Shown here: positions 1 to 6,293 of the stretch, piece after piece | Position numbering within the stretch: the first letter of the stretch is position 1 | How the letters are laid out: each line of letters begins with the position of its first letter | DNA from: Chloroflexota bacterium | GTDB lineage: Bacteria; Chloroflexota; Limnocylindria; Limnocylindrales; CSP1-4 | Direction of reading: 5' to 3' | Length of the DNA stretch: 6,293 bases | NCBI GenBank assembly: GCA_021777365.1 | Contig: JAJYDP010000303.1 | Location: 1 to 6,293 of the forward strand | Program-made: the position numbers and the translations under genes | Notes under the pieces: generated by a model | The model's database searches: none | Told to the model about the DNA's origin: nothing | Seen by the model: the letters and a program-made list of their open reading frames with translations, nothing else

Positions 1-2
1 AG

Positions 3-332
3 GGCCGGCCCATCCCCCAGCTGCCGATCCGGTACCCGGACCTGGCCGAGGAGATGCGCCGCCAGGGTGTCGTGAACTTCGAGATGGAGGGCTCGGCGGT
101 CCTCGTGCTCGCCGGGCTGGCCGGGTGCCGTGCCGGCGTGGTCTGCACGGCGTTCGCGCAGCGGGCGACGGGTGAGTTCCTGGAGGGGGAGGCGAGGGAG
201 CGAGCAGAGTCGGATTGCATCGAGGTGGGCCTGGAGGCCCTGATGGTCCTGTCCGAGATGGACCGCCAGGTCCGCGAGGCGGGAGCGGCCAGCTGGCGCC
301 CGGGACTCTGGTCCGCGGGCCCGGTCGACTGA
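3..332 (+). CDS. Nucleoside phosphorylase, uridine phosphorylase-like (3' part only)
   Basis: This is the C-terminal part of a PNP/UDP-phosphorylase family enzyme (PF01048 type); the reading frame is open to the left edge, so the start is outside the window. About 109 residues remain of a family that usually has about 230-260. The visible block NFEMEGSAVLVLAG matches the Met-Glu nucleoside/ribose-binding motif, which reads NYEMESATLL in E. coli Udp. The following RAGVVCTAF, an Arg-Ala-Thr-Gly-Glu stretch and AESDCIEVGLEAL line up with the Udp C-terminus (MVAGVIVNRTQQE, then ESHAVKIVVEA). The family cleaves nucleosides with phosphate to give a free base plus (deoxy)ribose-1-phosphate in the cytoplasm. 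The last ~25 residues, after the final helix, look like a non-conserved extension. Family assignment is strong; uridine specificity is inferred from similarity and could instead be another nucleoside. Its link to the downstream genes is unclear. Confidence 0.82.
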   Translation, partial: GRPIPQLPIRYPDLAEEMRRQGVVNFEMEGSAVLVLAGLAGCRAGVVCTAFAQRATGEFLEGEARERAESDCIEVGLEALMVLSEMDRQVREAGAASWRPGLWSAGPVD

Positions 333-346
333 GCATTCCAGCAACC

Positions 347-375
347 GACGGCCCGCGGGCGCTTCCCGCACCGTC
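347..375 (+). terminator. Imperfect hairpin after the phosphorylase gene
   Basis: GACGG (347-351) pairs with CCGTC (371-375), and GCGGG (355-359) pairs with CCCGC (365-369) around the loop CGCTT, with a three-base bulge on one side and one base on the other. It begins 14 bases after the phosphorylase stop codon. It could end that transcript, but no T-run follows, so a rho-dependent or non-terminating structure is equally possible. Confidence 0.3.
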
Positions 376-397
376 ACCAGTGCCGGGCCACCCGGCG

Positions 398-404
398 AGA
401 GGAG
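398..404 (+). promoter_or_regulatory. Ribosome binding site of the small zinc-ribbon gene
   Basis: AGAGGAG lies 9 bases before the ATG at 414. It is a near-ideal Shine-Dalgarno site and is the main reason for taking this very short ORF as a real gene. Confidence 0.75.
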
Positions 405-413
405 CACAATTCG

Positions 414-554
414 ATGGCTGAAGCGTATTGCGTCAAGTGCAAGGCCAAGCGCGAGGTCAAGGACGCCGAGCAGGTCACCATGAAGAACGGCAAGCACGCC
501 CTCAAGGGCAAGTGCCCCGTCTGCGGGACCAGCGTCTTCAAGATCGGCGGCTGA
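414..554 (+). CDS. DUF5679-like 46-residue four-cysteine zinc-ribbon protein
   Basis: The ORF encodes 46 residues beginning MAEAYCVKC and ending [13 protein letters not shown]. Two CxxC knuckles (Cys6/Cys9 and Cys34/Cys37) separated by 24 residues are the layout of a minimal zinc ribbon binding one metal ion. The central '[12 protein letters not shown]' stretch between the knuckles resembles the DUF5679 family as I remember it. The molecular role of that family is not known to me; binding of nucleic acid or protein is possible but not shown. The gene has its own strong Shine-Dalgarno site and is followed 24 bases later by a perfect hairpin, so it is probably an independent unit rather than part of the phosphorylase or gap operon. 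The length is normal for the family, so there is no sign of truncation. Confidence in a real gene is high, but function is unknown. Confidence 0.88.
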   Translation: MAEAYCVKCKAKREVKDAEQVTMKNGKHALKGKCPVCGTSVFKIGG

Positions 555-578
555 CTCTCGGCATCTCGCGTCCCTCGC

Positions 579-606
579 GAAGGCCCCGGCGGCTGCCGGG
601 GCCTTC
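579..606 (+). terminator. Perfect 12-bp hairpin after the zinc-ribbon gene
   Basis: Bases 579-590 (GAAGGCCCCGGC) pair perfectly with 595-606 around the tetraloop GGCT. The hairpin starts 24 bases past the stop codon at 552-554. The upstream arm begins with AA and the downstream arm ends with TTC, but there is no true U-tract afterwards (CCATACC follows). In GC-rich genomes such U-poor hairpins are often the only terminator-like signal at a gene end. Termination is inferred from position and stem quality. Confidence 0.6.
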
Positions 607-730
607 CCATACCTGCGGCGCGTTTCGCGACCTTCGCTGCGCGCACGCCAGGGGACTCACCCGGAACCAGCGGGCGCCGCCCGGCCTGCGCAGAGTGGGC
701 CGTCCGGGGCATCGGGCGCCGGAATCCGGT

Positions 731-739
731 TGGTACAAT
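731..739 (+). promoter_or_regulatory. Extended -10 promoter-like site, likely for the gap-pgk-eno run
   Basis: TGGTACAAT matches the extended -10 pattern TGnTATAAT with one mismatch (TACAAT for TATAAT). It stands out in a GC-rich region where A+T hexamers are scarce. The position about 17 bases upstream (near 711-716, ATCGGG) is not a good -35 box, which is consistent with extended -10 dependence. The predicted start is near 745-747. It follows the hairpin at 579-606 and precedes gap with no other promoter-like sequence visible, so it is the best candidate for driving the glycolytic genes. Confidence 0.5.
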
Positions 740-748
740 CGCGGTGCG

Positions 749-985
749 ATGAAGGACTGCCTGACGGCGAGGCCCCCCGGGACGACGGGGCCGAACGTTC
801 CCGCGTCCGTTTCTCACGAGACCCTCATCTGCCGATCCGTCGGCCGACGACCGGCGCCGGTGGCCGGGCCCCGCGTCTCCCCGGCCTCGGGGGCCGGCTC
901 CCTCACACGACGCCTCCGCCGTTCGCTCGCGAGCCGGGGCTCCACCGATCACTTAACCGACCGCGCCGCGATCCGGGGCGCCTGA
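749..985 (+). CDS. Doubtful 78-residue ORF next to the promoter-like site
   Basis: An ATG lies 10 bases after the TACAAT hexamer, so a transcript starting near 746 would be almost leaderless for this frame. The 78-residue product, beginning [11 protein letters not shown], is rich in Arg, Pro, Ser and Gly, with no recognisable domain, signal peptide or membrane segment. Several codons (four CGA, one TTA, one ACA) are rare in the neighbouring real genes, which argues against a long-conserved coding sequence. It may be a leader ORF upstream of gap, but it is more likely a chance open frame in GC-rich DNA. There is no Shine-Dalgarno site. Confidence 0.15.
   Translation: MKDCLTARPPGTTGPNVPASVSHETLICRSVGRRPAPVAGPRVSPASGAGSLTRRLRRSLASRGSTDHLTDRAAIRGA
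862..937 (+). promoter_or_regulatory. Mutually exclusive hairpins in the gap leader
   Basis: Four short segments can pair in alternative ways. Segment A (862-868, GGCCGGG) pairs with B (880-886, CCCGGCC). B (881-886, CCGGCC) also pairs with C (892-897, GGCCGG). C (894-900, CCGGCTC) also pairs with D (931-937, GAGCCGG). A-B together with C-D excludes B-C, which is the logic of an attenuator or conformational switch. No U-tract follows any stem, and such pairings are easy to find by chance at this GC content, so regulatory function is inference only. Confidence 0.25.
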
Positions 986-1052
986 GCTACCGGGTCGAGC
1001 CGGGCCGTGCCCGATGGGGGTCCGCGCGCCCCTCGTACCACGCCATCGATGC

Positions 1053-1068
1053 GCCCGCGCTCGCGGGC
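1053..1068 (+). promoter_or_regulatory. Hairpin directly before the gap ribosome binding site
   Basis: GCCCGC (1053-1058) pairs with GCGGGC (1063-1068) around the loop GCTC. The stem ends three bases before AGGAGG. It could protect the 5' side of the mRNA or tune ribosome access; neither is shown. Confidence 0.3.
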
Positions 1069-1071
1069 ACC

Positions 1072-1077
1072 AGGAGG
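1072..1077 (+). promoter_or_regulatory. gap: Ribosome binding site of gap
   Basis: A full-consensus AGGAGG lies 9 bases before the ATG at 1087. It fixes the gap start: the frame stays open upstream to 730, but an earlier start would add some 119 non-conserved residues in front of the canonical [15 protein letters not shown]. Confidence 0.85.
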
Positions 1078-1086
1078 ACACGCACC

Positions 1087-2094
1087 ATGACCGTTCGCGT
1101 CGGGATCAACGGGTTCGGCCGCATCGGCCGCCAGGCCCTGAAGGCCATCATCGAGCGCACGCCGGAGCTCGAGGTCGTCGCCGTCAACGACATCGTGGAC
1201 GTCGCTACCAACGCGCTCCTGTTCAAGCACGACTCCACCTACGGCGCGTTCTCCGGCACGGTCGAGCACACCGACGACGCCATCGTCGTCAACGGCCACG
1301 TCATCCGGAGCCTGATGGTGGCGAACCCCGCGGACCTGCCGTGGCGCGACCTGGGCGTGGACATCGTGATCGAATCGACCGGCCGCTTCACCGACGCCGA
1401 CAAGGCACGCGCCCACGTCGAGGCGGGCGCCGAGAAGGTCATCATCTCCGCGCCGGCGAAGAAGGAGGACGTCACGATTGTCCTCGGCGTCAACGAGGAG
1501 ACGTACGACCCCGCCGCGCACACGATCATCAGCAACGCGAGCTGCACCACGAACTGCCTGGCCCCCGCGGCGAAGGTGCTCCACGACACCTTCGGCATCG
1601 AGCGCGGCCTCATGAACACCATCCACAGCTACACGAACGACCAGCGCATCCTGGACGTCGCGCACAAGGATCCGCGTCGTGCCCGGTCCGCCGGGCTCAA
1701 CATCATCCCGACCACGACCGGCGCGGCCAAGGCGCTCTCGCTGGTGATCCCCGATCTCAAGGGCAAGCTCGACGGCTTCAGCCTTCGCGTGCCGACGCCC
1801 ACGGTCAGCATCGTCGACCTGACGGTGGACCTGGCGAAGGAGACCACCGCCGAGGGGATCAACGCGGCGTTCCGCGCGGCCGCGGCCGGCCCCATGAAGG
1901 GGATCCTCGGCGTGAACGACGAGCCGCTCGTCTCGACCGACTTCAAGGGCGATTCGCGCTCCTCGATCCTCGAGTCCGCGTACACGCTGGTCGTCGGCGG
2001 GCGCTTCGCCAAGGTCCTTGCCTGGTACGACAACGAGTGGGGCTACAGCTGCCGCGTCGCCGACCTGGCGAAGTACGTCGCAGAGCGCCTGTAG
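1087..2094 (+). CDS. gap: Glyceraldehyde-3-phosphate dehydrogenase, type I
   Basis: This is cytosolic GAPDH: glyceraldehyde-3-phosphate + NAD(P)+ + phosphate gives 1,3-bisphosphoglycerate, in glycolysis and, in reverse, gluconeogenesis. At 335 residues it is full length for the family. The N-terminal Rossmann domain opens with NGFGRIGR (residues 8-15), and VND at 33-35 supplies the Asp that normally holds the NAD ribose. The catalytic motif SNASCTTNC spans 149-157, with Cys153 as nucleophile and His180 (HSYTNDQ) as its partner. The C-terminal end [11 protein letters not shown] (313-323) is also canonical. The stretch after DQRILD reads Val191-Ala192 where strictly NAD-dependent homologues commonly have Leu-Pro, so cofactor choice is not certain. 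The start is set by AGGAGG. gap leads the run with pgk 33 bases and eno further downstream, and was probably transcribed from the site near 731-739. Confidence 0.97.
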   Translation: MTVRVGINGFGRIGRQALKAIIERTPELEVVAVNDIVDVATNALLFKHDSTYGAFSGTVEHTDDAIVVNGHVIRSLMVANPADLPWRDLGVDIVIESTGRFTDADKARAHVEAGAEKVIISAPAKKEDVTIVLGVNEETYDPAAHTIISNASCTTNCLAPAAKVLHDTFGIERGLMNTIHSYTNDQRILDVAHKDPRRARSAGLNIIPTTTGAAKALSLVIPDLKGKLDGFSLRVPTPTVSIVDLTVDLAKETTAEGINAAFRAAAAGPMKGILGVNDEPLVSTDFKGDSRSSILESAYTLVVGGRFAKVLAWYDNEWGYSCRVADLAKYVAERL

Positions 2095-2115
2095 GCGCGC
2101 CTGCGAAGGACGCAT

Positions 2116-2121
2116 GAGGGA
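2116..2121 (+). promoter_or_regulatory. pgk: Ribosome binding site of pgk
   Basis: GAGGGA lies 6 bases before the ATG at 2128, within the 33-base gap after the gap stop codon. A second purine run (GAAGGA, 2105-2110) is too far from the start. No promoter or terminator is visible between the two genes, which supports co-transcription. Confidence 0.6.
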
Positions 2122-2127
2122 CGACTC

Positions 2128-4643
<2,516 letters not shown>

Positions 4644-4647
4644 CCCT

Positions 4648-4667
4648 CCGCCGCGAGCGTGCGGCGG
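4648..4667 (+). terminator. Hairpin just after eno
   Basis: CCGCCGC (4648-4654) pairs with GCGGCGG (4661-4667) around a six-base loop, four bases after the eno stop codon. There is no U-run behind it (CTGTTCGAGG). It may end part of the glycolytic transcript or protect its 3' end, together with the stronger hairpin that follows. Confidence 0.4.
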
Positions 4668-4683
4668 CTGTTCGAGGCATCAT

Positions 4684-4715
4684 CTCGGGGGCGCGGACGC
4701 GGTCCCGCCCCCGAG
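4684..4715 (+). terminator. Strong 14-bp hairpin between eno and the membrane gene
   Basis: Bases 4684-4693 (CTCGGGGGCG) pair perfectly with 4706-4715. After a one-base bulge (C4694), GGAC (4695-4698) pairs with GTCC (4702-4705) around a three-base loop. This is the most stable simple hairpin in the window by inspection. It lies 11 bases before the Shine-Dalgarno site of the next gene and lacks a U-tract, so it may be a terminator for the glycolytic run or a structure that limits readthrough into, or translation of, the membrane-protein gene. Confidence 0.5.
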
Positions 4716-4725
4716 CGCGATTCCC

Positions 4726-4731
4726 GGAGGG
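4726..4731 (+). promoter_or_regulatory. Ribosome binding site of the membrane-protein gene
   Basis: GGAGGG lies only 3 bases before the ATG at 4735 (4 if GGAGG is counted), which is shorter than usual. No better in-frame ATG or GTG follows until residue 19, which would remove most of the first membrane helix, so the ATG at 4735 is preferred. Confidence 0.5.
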
Positions 4732-4734
4732 TCA

Positions 4735-5346
4735 ATGATCCGCGTCCTGGACCGGGGCGCCATCTTCGCCGGCTGGGTCGGCGCGGGGATGGCCGCGGTC
4801 ATCGTGCTGAGCTTCGAACTCGTGATCCCGGTGCAGCCGGTGGTCTTCTACTCCGCGCCGTTCGCCGGCCTGCTGATCGGGTACTACGCGAACGCCCGAT
4901 CCGAGCGGGCCGGGGGCGCCTGGGGCCGGCTCGCCGCGAACGCCGTGTACGCCGGCCTGGTCACGGGGGTCACGCTGGCGCTGCTCTACGGTGCGCTCCG
5001 GCTGCTGTTCTTCTACGCGGACCAGGGGTACAGCGCCGACAACCAGGGCGGCGCGGTGACGTGCCGCCCTGGCGCCGACTGCACCTACCAGCGCTACCTG
5101 GCAGACCCGGCGTACGCGGCGGAGCTGCGCGCCGCCGGCGTCACGGACGCAGCCGGGTTCGAGCGCTACTTCCTGGCCGAGCAGCTGAACGGCGGAGTCA
5201 CGCTCGTCCTCTGGACGCTCGTGCCGGCGCTTCTCGGGGGTCTCGCGTACGGCGCGTCGAACCCGCGGCCGCAGGGGCGCGCGCGGGTGGATCCGCCGGG
5301 CCAGTCCCCGGATGCCCCGGCGGCACTCCCGCCGGCCGGCGAGTAG
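4735..5346 (+). CDS. Four-helix membrane protein of unknown function
   Basis: I do not recognise this 203-residue protein. Four hydrophobic segments are visible at about 9-32, 35-52, 69-95 and 153-173. Positive charges sit in the N-terminus (Arg3, Arg7), the 53-66 loop (Arg55, Arg58, Arg65) and the C-terminal tail (Arg178, Arg182, Arg184). By the positive-inside rule both ends are therefore cytoplasmic, and the loop at 96-152 is outside. That loop is the most distinctive part: it holds Cys110 and Cys116 (CRPGADC), which could form a disulfide, and a Tyr/Ala-rich stretch (YQRYLADPAYAAEL). The last ~30 residues are Pro/Gly/Ala-rich and probably disordered. No catalytic, transporter or sensor motif is visible. 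It lies after eno behind a strong hairpin, so co-regulation with glycolysis is doubtful. The start is discussed under its ribosome binding site. Confidence 0.8.
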   Translation: MIRVLDRGAIFAGWVGAGMAAVIVLSFELVIPVQPVVFYSAPFAGLLIGYYANARSERAGGAWGRLAANAVYAGLVTGVTLALLYGALRLLFFYADQGYSADNQGGAVTCRPGADCTYQRYLADPAYAAELRAAGVTDAAGFERYFLAEQLNGGVTLVLWTLVPALLGGLAYGASNPRPQGRARVDPPGQSPDAPAALPPAGE

Positions 5347-5365
5347 GTGCGGCAAGCCGGTTCGG

Positions 5366-5391
5366 CGAGCAGGCGCCGCGAGCAGGCGCCG
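5366..5391. repeat. Perfect 13-bp tandem duplication
   Basis: CGAGCAGGCGCCG occurs twice head to tail (5366-5378 and 5379-5391), with one more matching base on each side. It lies 20 bases past the membrane-gene stop codon and outside any gene. It looks like a recent slippage duplication; no function is evident. Confidence 0.85.
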
Positions 5392-5401
5392 CCACGATGA
5401 A

Positions 5402-5423
5402 GCCCCGGGTTCTCACCCGGGGC
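5402..5423 (+). terminator. Hairpin terminator between convergent genes
   Basis: GCCCCGGGT (5402-5410) pairs perfectly with ACCCGGGGC (5415-5423) around the tetraloop TCTC. It lies 55 bases after the membrane-gene stop and 91 bases beyond the rpsT stop on the other strand. Stem symmetry means it could act on both strands. There is no U-tract in either direction, so termination is inferred from stem strength and the convergent position. Confidence 0.6.
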
Positions 5424-5441
5424 CTGGGATCTGCAGGCAAT

Positions 5442-5474
5442 CCGACCCGCCTGCGCAGTGCCGGACCGGGTCGG
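5442..5474 (-). terminator. Possible terminator of rpsT
   Basis: CCGACCCG (5442-5449) pairs with CGGGTCGG (5467-5474) around a 17-base loop that itself contains TGCGCA. Read on the minus strand it begins about 40 bases after the rpsT stop and is followed by ATTGCCT, only a hint of a U-tract. It is a weaker candidate than the hairpin at 5402-5423. Confidence 0.35.
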
Positions 5475-5514
5475 TGCGGCAGGCCCGCAGATGCCCGCCG
5501 CACGATCGCCAGGG

Positions 5515-6276
5515 TTACGCCTCGGGCTGCTTCTTTGCGCGAGGCGCGCGGGCGGGCTTCTTCTCGGCGGGAGCGCTCTCGGCATCCGCCTTGCCGGCCC
5601 GCGGACTGCGCGTCGCCCTGGGGGCCGTCTCCTTGCCTGCGGCGGTCTCCTTCGAGGCGGTCCTGCCGGCGGTGGCGCGCGGCGACCGGGTCGCTGCGGT
5701 CTTCGGCGCGGCGGCTGCCTTTGGCGCGCCGGCCTTTGGCGCGCCGGCCTTTGTGCCGGCGGTCCGGGCTGTCGCCGCCGGCGCGGCAGCGGTCGTCGCC
5801 GTCGAGCCCTCGGTCGCCTCGCCCCGGGTGGCGCGATGGACGGCGGCGCGAGCCTTGCCCGCCGCCGTCTGCTCGCCCTTGGCCTTCGTCGCGCGCGAGG
5901 CGGCGACGCGGGCCTTGGCCGCCTTCGCGGATGCCGCCTTGCCGGTGGTCTTCGTTGCCCGCGCGGTGCCCACCACGGCCGACCCGGCGAGCGCGGCGCT
6001 GACCTTGCGCATCAGCCGGCTCTTGCGGCGGGCGGCGGCGTTCGGGTGGATCGCCCCCGACCTGGCCGCCTTGTCGAGCGCCGACTCGGCCTCCGGGATC
6101 GACGCCGTTGCAAGCTCGGCGTCTCCGGCGATCGCCGCGCGCAGTGCCTTGGACACGAGCGTCCTGGCCCGCGACTCGCGAGGCTGGTTGATCTCGTGCC
6201 GGCGCGCGGCCTGGCGGTCGCGCTTGATGGCCTGGGGCGTTCGTGCGCCCTTCCAGTTTCGAGCCGAGTGTGCCAA
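5515..6276 (-). CDS. rpsT: 30S ribosomal protein S20 with a long basic C-terminal tail
   Basis: Residues 1-97 are bacterial ribosomal protein bS20, a primary 16S rRNA-binding helical protein of the small subunit. They include the basic N-terminus (MAHSARN, KRDRQAARRHE), the helix SKALRAAIAGD (42-52), and the signature IHPNAAARRKSRL (76-88), which matches IHKNKAARHKANL in E. coli S20. The family is normally about 85-95 residues. Here the frame continues without a stop to 253 residues, adding about 156 rich in Ala, Lys, Arg, Thr and Pro, like histone H1 or bacterial HctB/Hc1-type tails. The start is TTG at 6276-6274, chosen because it gives the family-typical N-terminus and has GAGGA 10 bases upstream (6287-6291 on the plus strand). 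The next gene upstream is outside the window; rpsT often lies near holA, but that cannot be seen. The S20 call is strong; the tail's role is unknown. Confidence 0.93.
   Translation of the reverse strand: MAHSARNWKGARTPQAIKRDRQAARRHEINQPRESRARTLVSKALRAAIAGDAELATASIPEAESALDKAARSGAIHPNAAARRKSRLMRKVSAALAGSAVVGTARATKTTGKAASAKAAKARVAASRATKAKGEQTAAGKARAAVHRATRGEATEGSTATTAAAPAATARTAGTKAGAPKAGAPKAAAAPKTAATRSPRATAGRTASKETAAGKETAPRATRSPRAGKADAESAPAEKKPARAPRAKKQPEA
5518..5985 (-). other. rpsT: Histone-H1-like tail region of S20 (residues 98-253)
   Basis: The tail is low-complexity and strongly basic, with AK/AR/TK dipeptides, KAGAP duplicated at 177-186 (KAGAPKAGAP), and ATRSPRA occurring twice (195-201 and 221-227). 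S-P-R motifs recall the S/T-P-K/R motifs of histone H1 tails that bind the DNA minor groove. It has no aromatic residues and few hydrophobic ones, so it is probably disordered. It stays in the rpsT frame with GC-ending codons, which supports translation as one protein. Nucleic-acid binding is inferred from composition only. Confidence 0.75.
5717..5753 (-). repeat. 15-bp in-frame tandem repeat in the S20 tail
   Basis: A 15-base unit (GCCTTTGGCGCGCCG on the plus strand) is repeated perfectly at 5717-5731 and 5732-5746, with seven more bases of a third copy to 5753. Each unit contains the palindrome GGCGCGCC and encodes five residues of the KAGAP type. The five-codon period keeps the frame, showing that the tail can grow or shrink by slippage without breaking the gene. 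Confidence 0.85.
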
Positions 6277-6286
6277 GGCGGATCGA

Positions 6287-6291
6287 TCCTC
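6287..6291 (-). promoter_or_regulatory. rpsT: Ribosome binding site of rpsT
   Basis: On the minus strand GAGGA lies 10 bases before the TTG start codon. It supports the unusual TTG start; the frame remains open for the few bases to the window edge, but the S20 family start is at MAHSARN. Confidence 0.6.
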
Positions 6292-6293
6292 GA

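Larger units (their letters stand above)
607..1086. other. 480-base gap without a convincing gene; leader of gap
   Basis: No well-supported gene lies between the zinc-ribbon hairpin and gap. The stretch holds an extended -10 promoter-like site (731-739), a doubtful 78-codon ORF (749-985), a GGCCCC/GGGGCC hairpin (771-776 with 787-792), a set of mutually exclusive stems (862-937), and a short hairpin (1053-1068) just before the gap ribosome binding site. If transcription starts near 746, the gap mRNA would have a leader of about 340 bases. I looked for tRNA, SRP RNA, RNase P RNA and known riboswitch signatures and recognised none. Confidence 0.6.
5347..5514. other. Convergent spacer between the membrane gene and rpsT
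   Basis: This 168-base spacer separates two genes that point at each other. It contains a 13-bp tandem repeat (5366-5391), a perfect 9-bp hairpin with a TCTC loop (5402-5423), and a second, wider hairpin (5442-5474). No reading frame of its own looks coding. Confidence 0.7.

Noticed and set aside
374..952. Minus-strand ORF opposite the zinc-ribbon gene and the gap leader
   Set aside because: It runs through the perfect hairpin at 579-606, has no Shine-Dalgarno site that I can see, and yields a low-complexity Arg/Gly/Pro-rich product.
730..1086. N-terminal extension of gap by about 119 residues
   Set aside because: The consensus AGGAGG before 1087 and the canonical GAPDH N-terminus show that translation starts at 1087; the extension is not GAPDH-like and overlaps the promoter-like site.
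740..1086. Known structured RNA (SRP RNA, RNase P RNA, 6S RNA, tmRNA, riboswitch) in the gap leader
   Set aside because: I looked for the conserved cores of these RNAs by eye and did not find them; hairpins alone are not enough at this GC content. A covariance-model search would decide.
1014..2117. 367-codon plus-strand ORF in a second frame over gap
   Set aside because: It is a +1-type shadow full of Arg/Gly/His repeats that follow from gap codons; no independent start signal.
4659..6002. 447-codon plus-strand ORF across the membrane gene, spacer and rpsT tail
   Set aside because: It is out of frame with the membrane protein, crosses hairpins and the convergent spacer, and encodes an Arg/Pro/Ser-rich sequence without domains.

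Overview
This window is very GC-rich (roughly 70% by eye). Codons mostly end in G or C, so long antisense and out-of-frame shadow ORFs cover almost all of it. It looks like a bacterial chromosomal segment of core metabolism rather than an accessory region. No transposase, integrase, phage gene, CRISPR array, tRNA or rRNA is visible. Several traits would fit a GC-rich Chloroflexota, possibly the Limnocylindria/Ellin6529 type: a DUF5679-type mini zinc ribbon, a gap-pgk-eno run, an enolase of the '[14 protein letters not shown]' type, and an S20 protein with a long Ala/Lys/Arg tail. This placement is an inference from memory of family flavour, and a GC-rich Actinomycetota-like lineage is not excluded.

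Layout, left to right. Bases 3-332 hold the 3' end of a nucleoside phosphorylase of the uridine-phosphorylase type. Bases 414-554 hold a 46-residue four-cysteine protein closed by a perfect 12-bp hairpin. Bases 607-1086 are a 480-base stretch without a convincing gene. It carries an extended -10 promoter-like site (731-739), a doubtful near-leaderless ORF (749-985), and several hairpins that compete for the same strands. Bases 1087-4643 are the glycolytic run gap (GAPDH), pgk and eno, all on the plus strand. gap and pgk are 33 bases apart, and pgk and eno overlap by ATGA. A strong hairpin (4684-4715) separates eno from a four-helix membrane protein of unknown function (4735-5346). A 168-base convergent spacer (5347-5514) carries hairpins and a 13-bp tandem repeat. 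Finally, the minus strand carries rpsT (5515-6276, TTG start), whose S20 core is followed by about 156 residues of histone-H1-like low-complexity basic tail.

Functionally, gap, pgk and eno catalyse three steps of the lower glycolytic/gluconeogenic trunk: G3P to 1,3-BPG, 1,3-BPG to 3-PG, and 2-PG to PEP. Triose-phosphate isomerase and phosphoglycerate mutase, often part of such clusters in other bacteria, are absent here and must be encoded elsewhere. The phosphorylase could feed ribose-1-phosphate into central carbon metabolism, but its adjacency may be incidental. I did not find a clear new multi-gene system. The most unusual items are the S20 tail, the leader with mutually exclusive hairpins upstream of gap, and the GAPDH cofactor-site substitutions.
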